DNA from: Rhizomicrobium sp.
GTDB taxonomy: Bacteria > Pseudomonadota > Alphaproteobacteria > Micropepsales > Micropepsaceae
Direction: 5' to 3'
Length of the DNA stretch: 64,000 bases
NCBI GenBank assembly: GCA_037200045.1
Contig: JBBCHM010000001.1
Span: forward strand, 1,984,001 to 2,048,000
In this document: one piece after another, positions 32,939 to 42,751 of the stretch
Layout: each line of letters begins with the position of its first letter
Position numbering within the stretch: position 1 is the stretch's first letter
Translations under genes and position numbers: made by a program
Notes under the pieces: model-generated
What the model was told of the DNA's origin: nothing
Databases searched by the model: none
What the model saw: the letters and a program-made list of their open reading frames with translations, nothing else

Positions 32939-33466
32939 CTAATGCTTTGCGAAGAACACGTTGAGGTCGAGGCGGATGCGTTCGGCGATGTCCTGGGCGG
33001 CGCGCTTGTCGGCGTCCTGCTGCGCGGCGAGGGTGCCGTAATTGGCTTGCGGGCTCAGCGGGATCAAAAGGCCCGTCGGCAACACGTTGTAGGCCGAAAG
33101 GCCGGTCTCGGTGCCGCTGGTCACGGTCTTTCCGGCCGTGTCGGTCAGCGTGTAGGTCACTTTCAGCGTGTCGTTGTAGCGGGTGATCGACGAGGAGTTC
33201 GGATCGCTCTGCAAGGCGACGCCCTGCGTCGTCTGGGTGAGCGCGAGCTTCAGGTGATAGGCGGCGCCGCCCGCCGTGCCGGGACCGTCGAGCAGGTCGA
33301 TCATCTGGTTGCGCAGCTCGTAGCCGATGCGGTCGGGCACCGGCTCGACATAGATCGTGGAAAGCGTCGTGCTCATCGCGCCGTTCATCCCGCCATAGAG
33401 CGGATGAAAGCCGCAGGCGGCGAGGAGCGGGGCGGCAATGGCGATGATCGTCGCGCGTACCTTCAT
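32939..33466 (-). CDS. lptE: LPS assembly lipoprotein LptE
   Basis: 175 residues. The lipoprotein signal [20 protein letters not shown] has lipobox LAAC, followed by FHPLYGG, the hallmark of LptE. It plugs and assists LptD in placing LPS in the outer membrane. Overlaps the leuS stop by four bases (ATGA), the normal arrangement. Confidence 0.9.
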   Translation of the reverse strand: MKVRATIIAIAAPLLAACGFHPLYGGMNGAMSTTLSTIYVEPVPDRIGYELRNQMIDLLDGPGTAGGAAYHLKLALTQTTQGVALQSDPNSSSITRYNDTLKVTYTLTDTAGKTVTSGTETGLSAYNVLPTGLLIPLSPQANYGTLAAQQDADKRAAQDIAERIRLDLNVFFAKH

Positions 33467-36021
33467 ATCACCACGTTCACGATGCGGTTCGGCACCACTA
33501 TAACGCGTTTCGGCGTCTTGCCTTCCAGGGCGCGGACGACGTTGTCCTCCGCCAGCGCCGCCGCGCGGACCTCGGGCTCGGGCGCGTTCACCGGCAAGGT
33601 GACCTCGCCGCGGCGCTTGCCGTTGACCTGGACCGCGATGGTCACGCTGTCGGCCCGGGTCAGCGCTTCGAGGAAGCCCGGCCAGGGCGTGTCGACCAGC
33701 AGCGTCCGGTGGCCGAGCGCCTCCCAGCAGGTCTCCGCCAGATGCGGCATCATGGGGGCGATCAGAAGAATGATGGTCTCCAGCGCCTCGCGCCGCACCG
33801 CGCCGTCGATGCTCGCATGCTGCTGGATGATGTTGGCGAGGGTGTAGATCTGCGCCACCGCGCGGTTGAAGCGCAGGTTCGCGAGATCCTCGGTCACCGC
33901 GGCGATGGCGCGGTGGGTCGCCTGGCGCAGCTCCAGCGCGGCACCGGAGATATCGCCGATCTTCGCGCCGGGCGGCGGCAGGGCCTCCGCCTCGCTCACC
34001 AGGCGATGGATGCGCTGGACGAAGCGCCAGCAGCCTTCCGCGCCGGTTTCCGACCAGTCGGTGTCGCGCTCCGGCGGCGAGTCCGACAGCATGAACCAGC
34101 GGATCGCGTCGGCGCCATAGGCGTCGATCATGCCCATCGGCGCGACGACGTTCTTCTTCGACTTCGACATCTTCTCGGAATGGCCGACCGTCACCTCGAC
34201 GTCGGTGCCCTTGAGATAGGCCTTGCCGTCGCGCTTCTCGACCTCGACCGGCTCAACGAAATGCGCCCCCAGCGCGCTGTTGTCGGCGACCGTGTAGGTC
34301 TCGTGGCAGACCATGCCCTGGGTGAAGAGGCTGGCGAAGGGCTCCTCGACCTTCACCCAGCCGGTCGCCTTCATCGCACGGGTGAAGAAGCGGGCGTAGA
34401 GCAGGTGCAGGATCGCGTGCTCGATGCCGCCGATATACTGGTCGACCGGCAGCCAGTAGTTCACCGCGTCGCGGTTGACCGGATCGCGCGCCGTCGGATC
34501 GGCGAAGCGCGCGAAGTACCAGGAGGAATCGACGAAGGTGTCGAGCGTGTCGGTGTCGCGCACCGCCGCGCCGCCGCACGACGGACACGTCGTGTGCTTG
34601 AAGGTCGGATGGGCGTCGAGCGGATTGCCCTTGACGGAGAAATCCAGATCGTCGGGCAGCCTGATCGGCAGATCGGACTCCTTCGCCGGCACCACGCCGC
34701 ATTTGGCGCAATGGACCATCGGGATCGGGCAGCCCCAGGCGCGCTGGCGCGAGGCCAGCCAGTCGCGCAGCCGGTAGTTCACCGTGCGGGTGCCGCGGCC
34801 CTCGGCTTCGAAGCGGCGGGCGACCTCGGCCTTGGCGTCCTCGACCGAGAGCCCGTCGAGGAAGCGCGAATTGGCGAGCCGGCCGGGGCCGACATAGGCC
34901 TCGTCGCCGACCGCGAAATCCCTCGCATCGGCGCCCTCGGGCACCACGACGGGCAGCACCGGCAAGGCGTATTTCCGCGCGAAATCGAGATCGCGCTGGT
35001 CGTGCGCCGGGCAGCCGAAGATCGCGCCGGTGCCATAGCCCATCAGCACGAAATTGGCGACCATCACCGGCAGCTTCCAGGCCGGATCGAAGGGATGGGC
35101 CGCCGTCAGGCCGGTGTCGTAGCCGAGCTTCTCCGCCGTCTCGATCTCGGCTTCCGCCGTGCCGGTCTGGCGGCACCGGGCGACGAATTCGACCAGCTTC
35201 GGATCGGATTTCGCCAGTTCCTCCGTGAGCGGATGATCGGGCGACAGCGCGACGAAACTCGCGCCGAACAGCGTGTCGGGGCGGGTGGTGAACACGTCCA
35301 GCTTGGTGCTGTTCGACAGATCGAAGGCGAAGCGCAGCCCCTCCGACCGGCCGATCCAGTTCTTCTGCATCAGCCGGACCTTCTCCGGCCATTTGTCCAG
35401 CGTGTCGAGCGCCGCCAGCAATTCGTCGGAATAGCGCGTGATGCGGAAGAACCATTGCGCCAGCTTCTTGCGCTCGACCGGAGCGCCGGAGCGCCAGCCC
35501 TTGCCGTCGATCACCTGCTCGTTGGCGAGCACGGTCATGTCGACCGGATCCCAGTTCACCTCCGCCTCGTGGCGGTAGACGAGATCGCCCTTGTAGAAAT
35601 CCAGGAACAGCTTCTGCTGATGGGCGTAATAGGCCGGATCGCAGGTGGCGAATTCGCGCGTCCAGTCGATCGCCAGGCCCAGCGCCTTCAGCTCGGTCCG
35701 CATCGCATCGATATTGGCATAGGTCCAGTCGCGCGGATTGACGCCGCCGTCGCGCGCCGCGTTCTCCGCCGGCAGACCGAAGGCGTCCCAGCCCATCGGG
35801 TGCAGCACGTTGAAGCCCTGGGCGCGTTTGAAGCGGGCGATCACGTCGCCCATCGTGTAGTTGCGCACATGGCCCATATGGATGCGCCCCGACGGATAGG
35901 GGAACATCTCCAGCACATAGCTCTTGGGCCTGGTCGAATCGGTGGGCGTGAGGAAGCTCTTGGCGGCGTTCCACGCCGCCTGCCATTTCTGTTCCGATTC
36001 CTTGGCGTTATACCGCGCCAT
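33463..36021 (-). CDS. leuS: Leucyl-tRNA synthetase
   Basis: 852 residues, full length. The class I motif is [19 protein letters not shown] (HMGH form of HIGH). The CP1 editing domain contains [21 protein letters not shown] zinc-binding CAKCG...CPSCGG insert and KMSKS in [12 protein letters not shown] complete the catalytic domain. The C-terminus ends [19 protein letters not shown], as expected. First gene of the leuS-lptE-holA operon. Confidence 0.97.
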   Translation of the reverse strand: MARYNAKESEQKWQAAWNAAKSFLTPTDSTRPKSYVLEMFPYPSGRIHMGHVRNYTMGDVIARFKRAQGFNVLHPMGWDAFGLPAENAARDGGVNPRDWTYANIDAMRTELKALGLAIDWTREFATCDPAYYAHQQKLFLDFYKGDLVYRHEAEVNWDPVDMTVLANEQVIDGKGWRSGAPVERKKLAQWFFRITRYSDELLAALDTLDKWPEKVRLMQKNWIGRSEGLRFAFDLSNSTKLDVFTTRPDTLFGASFVALSPDHPLTEELAKSDPKLVEFVARCRQTGTAEAEIETAEKLGYDTGLTAAHPFDPAWKLPVMVANFVLMGYGTGAIFGCPAHDQRDLDFARKYALPVLPVVVPEGADARDFAVGDEAYVGPGRLANSRFLDGLSVEDAKAEVARRFEAEGRGTRTVNYRLRDWLASRQRAWGCPIPMVHCAKCGVVPAKESDLPIRLPDDLDFSVKGNPLDAHPTFKHTTCPSCGGAAVRDTDTLDTFVDSSWYFARFADPTARDPVNRDAVNYWLPVDQYIGGIEHAILHLLYARFFTRAMKATGWVKVEEPFASLFTQGMVCHETYTVADNSALGAHFVEPVEVEKRDGKAYLKGTDVEVTVGHSEKMSKSKKNVVAPMGMIDAYGADAIRWFMLSDSPPERDTDWSETGAEGCWRFVQRIHRLVSEAEALPPPGAKIGDISGAALELRQATHRAIAAVTEDLANLRFNRAVAQIYTLANIIQQHASIDGAVRREALETIILLIAPMMPHLAETCWEALGHRTLLVDTPWPGFLEALTRADSVTIAVQVNGKRRGEVTLPVNAPEPEVRAAALAEDNVVRALEGKTPKRVIVVPNRIVNVVI

Positions 36022-36101
36022 CGATGTCGACCTTCTTTGCGCCGGGTTTGGAAGCGCTGAGGCCTCCGGCGCGGATCAGGCTACAGCGATTTGTCGGAAA
36101 A

Positions 36102-36572
36102 TCAGTTGCCTTCGCTCGCAAGTCGAAGCTCGCGGGCGCGCGTCAGGATGGCGTCTTCCAGCTTGGTGGAGGTGTCGTTCGCGACCTGGGCATCGGCCCA
36201 GCCGTCGGGACCCTTCACCTGGCGGAACACGGCGACCTTCAGGCCGTCGGCCCGAAGATTGCGGTCCAGGATATAGACCGTGACCTTCATGCGCTCATTG
36301 GGAACCTGCGGCGCCGAATACCAGTCGGTGATCACCACGCCGCCGAACGGATCGGCCGAGGCCAGCGGGATGAAGGACAGCGTGTCCAGCGTGGCGTGCC
36401 ACAGATAGGAATTAACGCCCAGGGTGCGGGCACCGGTGCCGGACGAGATCGCGGTCGCGCCGCTGCCGACATCGTGCATCGTATTGTCGGAGCTGCAGCC
36501 GGCCACGCCGAGGGCCAGGGCGCATGCCAGCAACAGCCGATGGGACAGCACTCGATTGGGCAGGACTCGCAT
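36102..36572 (-). CDS. DUF3576 lipoprotein
   Basis: 156 residues. The signal MRVLPNRVLSHRLLLACALA ends in lipobox VAGC. The core LGVNSYLWHATLDTLSFIPL and SADPFGGVVITDWYSAP is the DUF3576 signature, widely found next to leuS in alphaproteobacteria. An outer-membrane lipoprotein of unknown role. Divergent from the porin gene. Confidence 0.9.
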   Translation of the reverse strand: MRVLPNRVLSHRLLLACALALGVAGCSSDNTMHDVGSGATAISSGTGARTLGVNSYLWHATLDTLSFIPLASADPFGGVVITDWYSAPQVPNERMKVTVYILDRNLRADGLKVAVFRQVKGPDGWADAQVANDTSTKLEDAILTRARELRLASEGN

Positions 36573-36780
36573 TGGGCCGCTTTCGTTTACAGGAACGCCT
36601 GGACGGCGTTTCCTCGCGCGTCCCCCCTAGGGCAGCGCTTATAGATGGCCGGTTTGGACCGCGCAACCGGACCCGCCCGGCGCGGTTAAGGACGCGGGTT
36701 TTATTTGGTACGCGCGCGGATTGGCGCTGCCGGCCATCGGGATGTGCTATGAGCCAGAAAAAGATCGGGATCGCTTGGGC

Positions 36781-37965
36781 ATGAGAGTATCGCTGTTGGC
36801 CGGATCGGCCCTGACGCTGGCCCTGGCCGCGCCGGCGCAGGCCGCGTGGGACGATTGGAGCCTGTCGCCGCTCACCGGCTCGCTGGGCGATTTGAACTAC
36901 ACGGTCGGCGGCCAGGTCTATGGCAGCGCGTTCGACGCCGACCAGACCGGAACATTCTCCAAGACCGACGGCACCGGGGCGGCCTCGCTCTACACCAGCG
37001 TGCAGCGCGAATACGACAGCGGCCTGACGCTGGGGCTCAAGGGGCAGTTCGAGCTCTATCACGACAAGCTGTCGGGCGATAATTACGGGAGCGACTTCCT
37101 CGCCAAGCTCTACGGCACGGCGCAGACCGGGCTCGGGCGGATCGATGTCGGCATGGCCGACGGCGCGGCCTATGCGCTCGCCATCACCGGACCGACCGTC
37201 AATCCGGAAGTGACGATCGACAATCCGAACGCGACCTTCTTCCGCGATCCCTCGCTCGGCGGCCACGCCTTCATCAACGTGTTCGCGCTGAACAGCGCGG
37301 TCGAATCCTCGCTCAACTACGCCAAGCTGTCCTATTACACGCCCCGGCTGTTCGGCGTGCAGCTCGGCTTTTCCTTCACGCCGTCGGAGGGCAAGGACAT
37401 CCTGCCCTTCGTCAACAACGGGCCGAACGTGGCCAACCGCCAGAAGAGCATGTGGGAAGGCGCGATCAACTATTCCGACACGTTTGGGCCGGTGACGCTG
37501 GGCCTCTATGCCGGTTTCACCGTCGCCCATGGCGACCGCAAGACGCCGGGCCATGCCGGACTGACCGATTGGGCGGTCGGCAGCGAAGCCGATTGGGACA
37601 TCGACGACGACACCAAGCTCGCGGTCGGCGGCGCGTTCCGCCGGGCCAACACCTACACGTTCGACATCAACAGCGCGCTGCAGGCGGGCGCGACGCAGAG
37701 CCTGCATCTGAGCACGGTGGTGACGCGCGGGTCGTGGTCGCTGGGCGGGGAGTTCGGCAATGGCGGCGCCGACGGCGCGCTCGGCCTGCCGACGCTGGGG
37801 CTGCATGGCTATGTGGTGGACGCGGCCTATGCGGTGAATTCGAACCTGCAGATCTCGGGCGGCTGGCAGAAGTACAATTACGCGCGCGGCAGCGGCACGT
37901 TCTACAACGGCGCGCCGAAGATCGCGATGGACGCCGTGTTTTTGCACGCGGTGGTGAATATTTGA
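36781..37965 (+). CDS. Outer-membrane porin
   Basis: 394 residues from the ATG at 36781. The signal peptide MRVSLLAGSALTLALAAPAQ is cleaved near AQA-AW. The mature protein alternates aromatic and polar residues in many beta strands and fits a 16-strand trimeric porin. Typical segments are GLKGQFELYHDKLSGDNYGS and KLYGTAQTGLGRIDVGMADG (the constriction-loop type FVGL). The last strand is MDAVFLHAVVNI rather than ending in F/Y/W. No clear substrate specificity. Confidence 0.82.
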   Translation: MRVSLLAGSALTLALAAPAQAAWDDWSLSPLTGSLGDLNYTVGGQVYGSAFDADQTGTFSKTDGTGAASLYTSVQREYDSGLTLGLKGQFELYHDKLSGDNYGSDFLAKLYGTAQTGLGRIDVGMADGAAYALAITGPTVNPEVTIDNPNATFFRDPSLGGHAFINVFALNSAVESSLNYAKLSYYTPRLFGVQLGFSFTPSEGKDILPFVNNGPNVANRQKSMWEGAINYSDTFGPVTLGLYAGFTVAHGDRKTPGHAGLTDWAVGSEADWDIDDDTKLAVGGAFRRANTYTFDINSALQAGATQSLHLSTVVTRGSWSLGGEFGNGGADGALGLPTLGLHGYVVDAAYAVNSNLQISGGWQKYNYARGSGTFYNGAPKIAMDAVFLHAVVNI

Positions 37966-37996
37966 GATCATTCCCCCTCTCGGCGTCTTCTCCGCT

Positions 37997-38119
37997 GTCA
38001 TGGCCCGCGAATGCGGGCTACCCAGGTGACGCGCGGATTGTGCTCGAAGTTATGGTGACGAACGCGAACGGTCAGATGGAGTCGCCTCAACTGGGTGGCC
38101 CGCATTCGCGGGCCATGAC
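37997..38119. repeat. GTCATGGCCCGC-type long inverted repeat
   Basis: GTCATGGCCCGCGAATGCGG, CTACCCAGGTGACGCGCG at the left, and CTCAACTGGGTGGCCCGCAT ending CGCGGGCCATGAC at the right. Nearly the same arms as 18566-18690 with a different centre. Between convergent porin and ThiE-like genes. Confidence 0.85.
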
Positions 38120-38128
38120 AACCTTTTT

Positions 38129-38674
38129 TCAAATCGATAGAGCGCCTATGGCGGCAAGGCCAGCGAACCCGCTCAGCAGCGCCGCGTTCCGCGCCTCGAC
38201 CCCGCCGAGCGCGTAGACCGGAACGCGTGCCGTGCGGGCGATCAGGTTGGCGCGGACGGCGCCCAGCGCGGCGCGGTCCGGGTGCGAACGGGTCGGGAAT
38301 ATCGGCGAGAGAAAAAGAAAATCGACAGTCGCGTGCATCGCATGCGGCGCATGCGCGGCGGCGCTGATGATCCAGCGCGGATGGCGCGCGCGCCAATGGC
38401 CAGCTTGCCGGGCCTTGGCTTGCGGCAGATGCAGGCCGTCGGCGCCGAGGCGCGCCGCCAGCGCCGGATCGTCGGCGATCAGCACGAAAAGATCGCGGCG
38501 GCGCGACAAGGCCAGCAACGCGCCCGCCAGGTCCGCGCGCCGCGCCGGGTCGCGCGACCGCACGACCACCAGCGCGCCTTTCGGCAGCGCGGCGGCGGCG
38601 GCGAGCGGATCGGGCAGACGCTCGTCGTCGGTCATCAGCACCAGCGGCGGCCATCGGCCGGCCCCGCGGTGCAT
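38129..38674 (-). CDS. Thiamine phosphate synthase-like (ThiE/TenI) protein
   Basis: 181 residues from the ATG at 38674 (MHRGAGRWPPLVLMTDDERL). TIM-barrel marks of the family are FVLIADDPALAARLGADGLHLPQ-type strand (the GxHLPQ), SAAAHAPHAMHA, DFLFLSPIFPTRSHPDR and VYALGGVEARNA. It is slightly shorter than ThiE (about 210), so a regulatory TenI-type or salvage enzyme is equally possible. Divergent from the YggS gene. Confidence 0.78.
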   Translation of the reverse strand: MHRGAGRWPPLVLMTDDERLPDPLAAAAALPKGALVVVRSRDPARRADLAGALLALSRRRDLFVLIADDPALAARLGADGLHLPQAKARQAGHWRARHPRWIISAAAHAPHAMHATVDFLFLSPIFPTRSHPDRAALGAVRANLIARTARVPVYALGGVEARNAALLSGFAGLAAIGALSI

Positions 38675-38731
38675 TGCGTTGAGGCGCGCGGCGGCGCTTG
38701 CTAGCCTCCTTCGCGAAAGCACACCGCTCAC

Positions 38732-39406
38732 ATGACCCCCGAACAGATCAACGAAAACCTCGAAGCCATCATCGCGCGCATCGCGGCGGCGCGAAAGGCG
38801 GCCGTGGCGCCGGCGCCCTCCACCACGCTGGTCGCGGTCAGCAAGGGCCATGGCGCCGATGCCGTCCTGCCGGCGCTGGTCGCCGGGCAGCGCGCGTTCG
38901 GCGAGAACCGCGTGCAGGAGGCCGCCGCCAAATGGACGCCGCTCCGCGCCGACTATGGCGATCTCGAACTGCACCTGATCGGGCCGCTCCAGACCAACAA
39001 GGCGCGCGAGGCGGTGATGCTGTTCGATGCGATCCATACGCTCGACCGCGAAAGGCTGGCCGATACGCTGCGCGCCGAGATGGACAAGACAGGGCGCAAC
39101 CCGTTCCTGTTCGTGCAGGTGAACACCGGCGAGGAGCCGCAGAAGGCCGGCGTCGCGCCGCGCGACGCCGACGCGCTGATCGCCCATGCGAAATCGCTCG
39201 GCCTGCCGCTGAAGGGGCTGATGTGCATCCCGCCGGCCGGCGAGGCGCCGGCGCCGCATTTCGCGCTGCTGGCCAAGATCGCGCGCGACCACGATCTGCC
39301 TCTCTTGAGCATGGGGATGAGCGAGGATTTCGAGATCGCCATCCGGTTCGGAGCGACGCATGTACGGGTCGGCAGCGCGATCTTCGGCGAACGCGTCAAG
39401 GCGTGA
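38732..39406 (+). CDS. YggS family pyridoxal phosphate protein
   Basis: 224 residues. TTLVAVSKGHGADAV holds the PLP-binding lysine. FGENRVQEAAAKW, LHLIGPLQTNKAREA and LSMGMSEDFEIAIRFGATHVR are the standard blocks. The family controls PLP homeostasis and amino-acid balance. Stop overlaps the L,D-transpeptidase stop convergently by 11 bp. Confidence 0.93.
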   Translation: MTPEQINENLEAIIARIAAARKAAVAPAPSTTLVAVSKGHGADAVLPALVAGQRAFGENRVQEAAAKWTPLRADYGDLELHLIGPLQTNKAREAVMLFDAIHTLDRERLADTLRAEMDKTGRNPFLFVQVNTGEEPQKAGVAPRDADALIAHAKSLGLPLKGLMCIPPAGEAPAPHFALLAKIARDHDLPLLSMGMSEDFEIAIRFGATHVRVGSAIFGERVKA

Positions 39407-39902
39407 TCGTCACCGTGTCGCCGGGCGCGAGGACGGCGATCAGTTCCCGCAGATCCTCCGGCGCGAGCGCGATGCAGCCCTCGGTCGAACCCCAATCCGG
39501 ACGCGCGATGTGCAGGAAGATGGCGCTGCCCCTGCCCGGCAGCACGGGGTCGTCGTTGAAGCCGAGCACGACGACAAGATCGTAGAGACCATCCTCGCGC
39601 CACAGCGCTTCGTGGCTGGCGGGATGGGGCAGCGTCACCTGCGTGTTGTAGGCTGGATCGTCCGGCGCATCGCACCAGCCGTCTTGCGGTTCGATGGGTG
39701 CGAGAGGCAGCGCGGTTATCGGCGCCGCCATTGCGTCGGCGCGGTAGAGCACGCGGCGGACGGGCCAGGCGCCCAGCGGCGTTGCGCCATCGCCTTCGGC
39801 GCGCTTGACGCCGATGCCGGCGCGGCCGATGGCGGCGCGGCGTGGACCCTTGCCCCAATCGACCACGGCTTCACGGCCGCGAGGCCGCACGATGACGTTC
39901 AT
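39396..39902 (-). CDS. L,D-transpeptidase family protein
   Basis: 168 residues. Catalytic block: IFLHIARPDWGSTEGCIALA, the YkuD motif with His and the nucleophile Cys. There is no signal peptide at the chosen ATG (MNVIVRPRGREAVVDWGKGP), so export is unclear; the same holds for many short alphaproteobacterial members. Coupled to the upstream hypothetical gene (ATGA). Expected to cross-link or modify peptidoglycan. Confidence 0.86.
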   Translation of the reverse strand: MNVIVRPRGREAVVDWGKGPRRAAIGRAGIGVKRAEGDGATPLGAWPVRRVLYRADAMAAPITALPLAPIEPQDGWCDAPDDPAYNTQVTLPHPASHEALWREDGLYDLVVVLGFNDDPVLPGRGSAIFLHIARPDWGSTEGCIALAPEDLRELIAVLAPGDTVTITP

Positions 39903-40612
39903 TGCACGATTGTAGCGTGGAGCGCGGGCTCCGGAAGCGCCTTGCTGCCGGGCGCGACGCTGAGCGAGCGGCGATAGGCCTCCGCGGCCCTGGTGGCGGT
40001 ATCGGGACTGACGCCGTTGCGCGACAGGGCGCTGAGCAGCGCGTCCTGGCCCGGCACCACGATGGTGTCGAGCGCGGCGGGCGCGGCAGTGGCGGGCGGC
40101 GGAAGCGCCGGCGCCGTCGAGGCGACGGGTGTCGCGGTGGTGTCGATGGGCGCGGCGCGCGCCTCCCCGGTCGCGGGCGCGTCGGACGACGAGAAGACGC
40201 TCCGGATCGCCGCCAGCACCCGGTCGCCGAAATCCGGGCCGGCGGCGCTGGCGACGGCGGTGGTGGGCGCCGCGCCGGCGGGCGAGAACACGTCTTCGAC
40301 CTGCGCCAAGACGGTGTCGCCGAGATTCTTTCCGGTGATCTTCTCGAACATCGAATCGGCCAGCGAGCCGGCGAAACCCAACATGCCGCCATAGAGCGCG
40401 TCGCCCGCGATCTTGGGGAAGGTCTTGATCTGATCGCCGGTGATGGCGCGGTAAAGCGTGCCGACGACCGGCAGATGCTGGAGCGGATTGACGATGTCGA
40501 CGAGGTCGTCGAACGAGAAGCCGCCTTCGTCGGGCGATGCGGTCGCGGCAGCCGGCGCCGGGCCGGCCGCGAGCGGGTTCACCGCATGCATCGAGTTGTC
40601 GACGAACGTCAT
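39899..40612 (-). CDS. Hypothetical Ala/Pro-rich protein, 237 residues
   Basis: ATG at 40612 (MTFVDNSMHAVNPLAAGPAP). Residues about 35-105 look ordered, with hydrophobic patches (LVDIVNPLQHLPVVGTLYRA and GMLGFAGSLADSMFEKITGK). The second half is a low-complexity Ala/Pro/Thr linker with a short helix near the end. No signal peptide is seen. Translationally coupled to the L,D-transpeptidase, which suggests a cell-envelope role, but I do not recognise the family. Confidence 0.72.
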   Translation of the reverse strand: MTFVDNSMHAVNPLAAGPAPAAATASPDEGGFSFDDLVDIVNPLQHLPVVGTLYRAITGDQIKTFPKIAGDALYGGMLGFAGSLADSMFEKITGKNLGDTVLAQVEDVFSPAGAAPTTAVASAAGPDFGDRVLAAIRSVFSSSDAPATGEARAAPIDTTATPVASTAPALPPPATAAPAALDTIVVPGQDALLSALSRNGVSPDTATRAAEAYRRSLSVAPGSKALPEPALHATIVQ

Positions 40613-40703
40613 GGCAGCCCCGTCGCAAGACACGCGCCAACATGGCAGGAGCGGATTTGCTGGGTTTTCGCAAAGACGGCCGGCAATTTCTGCCCGCTCG
40701 CCC

Positions 40704-40724
40704 ACCCTCCCTCAAGAGGAGGGT
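40704..40724. terminator. ACCCTCC hairpin downstream of ribA
   Basis: ACCCTCC-CTCAAGA-GGAGGGT, 7-bp perfect stem, 3 bp after the ribA stop on the minus strand. No T run, so it is either a weak terminator or a member of the ACCCTCCC repeat family. Confidence 0.5.
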
Positions 40725-40727
40725 AGA

Positions 40728-41813
40728 TCAGAGCAAATGCCCCGCCCGCTCCGCCTTGGTCCTGAGATAGGCACGGTTGTGCTCGTTGTCGGGGAAGGCG
40801 TGGCGGACGCGGGCGGCGACCCTCATGCCGGCGGCCTTCAGGCCCGCGACCTTGTCGGGATTGTTGGTCAGCAGGCGCACGCTCTTGTAGCCCAGCAATT
40901 GCAGCATGCGCGCGGCGATGCCGTATTGCCGCTCGTCGGCCTCGAAGCCGAGCCGCTCATTGGCGTCGATGGTGTCGAAACCCTGGTCCTGCAGGCGATA
41001 AGCGCGCAGCTTGTTGATCAGCCCGATGCCGCGGCCTTCCTGCGCCAGATAGAGCAGCACCCCGCCGCCGGCCTTGGAGATCGTGTCGATCGCGCCGCGC
41101 AATTGCGCCCCGCAATCGCATTTGAGCGAACCGAGCAGATCGCCGGTGAAGCATTCCGAATGCAGCCGCGTCAGCACCGGCTTTCCGGTCGGCGGCGCGT
41201 CGATGACGATGGCGTAGTGCTCCGGTCCGCCGTCCTCGGGGCGGAAGGAGACCAGCTCGGTCTTCTCGGCGCCCTCCAGCGGCACGCGGGCGCGCGCCAC
41301 GATCTTCAGGGTACGGACAATCTCGTCGTCATAGGCGAAGGCGTCGGCGGCATCGAGCGCCGCCTTGGCGCCGGGGCGCGCGGGCGCCACCACCGCGGCG
41401 GGCAGGAGGCCCGCCAGCTTGGCGAGCTTGACCGCGGCGGCATAGGCGGCGGGCAGCGTGTCGCGCACCGTGTCGAACGGGCCTTTCAGCGGATAGGCCA
41501 GATCGTCGGTCGGATCGGCGATGGCGCGCAGATGGGCGAGGTCCATGTCGCGCGGGATGGCCAGCGCCACCACGTCGGGCGTGTAGAGACGGATCTTCAG
41601 CGTGCGGGCGCGCGCATGGGTGAGCACCAGCCGCGCCCTCTTGGCGCGGCCGCGCGCCGCCAGCGCCGGCGCCGTCAGTGTTTCCACCGCGCGCGCGACG
41701 ACCGCGCCGCCGGGCCCGCGAATCGTCACGGGACGGCCGCGGCGGAAGGCGTCGACCGCCAGGATGACGCGGTCCACGACCGACGGCGCACGGGACTTGG
41801 GGGAGGGCTTCAT
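40728..41813 (-). CDS. ribA: GTP cyclohydrolase II with a degenerate N-terminal domain
   Basis: 361 residues. First step of riboflavin synthesis. The catalytic half has SECFTGDLLGSLKCDCG (zinc cysteines), LYLAQEGRGIGL and the GTP-binding LLTNNPDKV. The N-terminal about 150 residues resemble the DHBP synthase part of RibBA in position, but the RERENEGD-type active-site motif is absent, so only the cyclohydrolase is likely active. The gene is alone. Confidence 0.92.
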   Translation of the reverse strand: MKPSPKSRAPSVVDRVILAVDAFRRGRPVTIRGPGGAVVARAVETLTAPALAARGRAKRARLVLTHARARTLKIRLYTPDVVALAIPRDMDLAHLRAIADPTDDLAYPLKGPFDTVRDTLPAAYAAAVKLAKLAGLLPAAVVAPARPGAKAALDAADAFAYDDEIVRTLKIVARARVPLEGAEKTELVSFRPEDGGPEHYAIVIDAPPTGKPVLTRLHSECFTGDLLGSLKCDCGAQLRGAIDTISKAGGGVLLYLAQEGRGIGLINKLRAYRLQDQGFDTIDANERLGFEADERQYGIAARMLQLLGYKSVRLLTNNPDKVAGLKAAGMRVAARVRHAFPDNEHNRAYLRTKAERAGHLL

Positions 41814-41886
41814 CGCGTTTCCACATACACCCGCGCCCCGAAACCGGGTAGAGTCCGCTGCCCCTTAACAGAACGCCCATATCCGC

Positions 41887-42570
41887 ATGCCAAGTGCCAA
41901 GCGCGTCCTTCTGGTCGACGACGATGCCATGCTGCGCAGTTCGCTCGCCGAGCAACTCGCCAGCGAGGGGCCCTATGCCATCGTGGAAGCCGCGAATTGC
42001 GCCGAGGGGCGGGCCCGCGCCCGCGAGGGCCTCTACGAATTCATGATCCTGGACGTCAGCCTGCCCGACGGCGATGGCCGCGCCCTGTGTAGGGAATTCC
42101 GCGACAGTGGCGTCACCGCCCCGATCATCCTCCTGACCGCCGCCGATTCCGATGCCGACACGATCGAGGGGCTGAATTCCGGGGCCAACGACTATATCGC
42201 CAAGCCGTTCCGCTTCGCCGTGCTGATGGCGCGGGTGCAGGCGCATCTGCGCAGCCACGGCCAGAGCGAGGAGGCGGTCTATCGCATCGGGCCTTACACC
42301 TTCCGGCCCAGCGCCAAGGTGCTGCTCGACGGGGCGGACCGCAAGATCCGGCTGACGGAGAAGGAAACCAATATCCTCAAATTCCTCTACCGCTCGGGCG
42401 AGACGGTGCCGCGCGAGATCCTGCTGCACGAGGTGTGGGGCTATAACCCGGCGGTGACCACGCACACGCTGGAAACCCATATTTACCGGCTGCGCCAGAA
42501 GATCGAGACCAATCCGGGGCAGGCCCGCATCCTGGTGACGGAAAGCGGCGGCTACCGCCTGATGCCGTGA
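41887..42570 (+). CDS. OmpR-type response regulator (orphan)
   Basis: 227 residues. The receiver domain carries acidic DDD at the start, the phospho-acceptor Asp in FMILDVSLPDGDGRA, T/S in LLTAAD and Lys in YIAKPFRFA. The C-terminal winged helix ends THTLETHIYRLRQKIE and SGGYRLMP. It starts 73 bp from the ribA start on the other strand. No histidine kinase is adjacent, so the partner is encoded elsewhere. Confidence 0.92.
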   Translation: MPSAKRVLLVDDDAMLRSSLAEQLASEGPYAIVEAANCAEGRARAREGLYEFMILDVSLPDGDGRALCREFRDSGVTAPIILLTAADSDADTIEGLNSGANDYIAKPFRFAVLMARVQAHLRSHGQSEEAVYRIGPYTFRPSAKVLLDGADRKIRLTEKETNILKFLYRSGETVPREILLHEVWGYNPAVTTHTLETHIYRLRQKIETNPGQARILVTESGGYRLMP

Positions 42571-42652
42571 GATCAACGGCTTAGGACTAGTTTGTTCCCC
42601 TTCCGTCCCTGCATTGCGGTCGCGCAAAATTAGCGTTCGTGTGCCACTAATG

Positions 42653-42671
42653 GGGACACCCTATGTGTCCC
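42653..42671. promoter_or_regulatory. GGGACAC palindrome upstream of the GIN-domain gene
   Basis: GGGACAC-CCTAT-GTGTCCC, a perfect 7-bp inverted repeat about 80 bp before the next ATG. The site could be an operator or a short terminator hairpin after the response regulator gene. The protein that would bind it is unknown. Confidence 0.35.
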
Positions 42672-42751
42672 TCAAGACGAACGGCGCCCTCGGCGCGCAA
42701 TCATACGGCAACCGGCCGCGACTTCGCCAGGTTGCGCTTACGGAGACAGAC

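Noticed and set aside
33709..36060. 783-residue plus-strand ORF
   Set aside because: Mirror of leuS, which has all class I synthetase motifs.
36412..38001. 529-residue minus-strand ORF
   Set aside because: Mirror of the porin gene; the plus strand has a signal peptide and beta-strand pattern.
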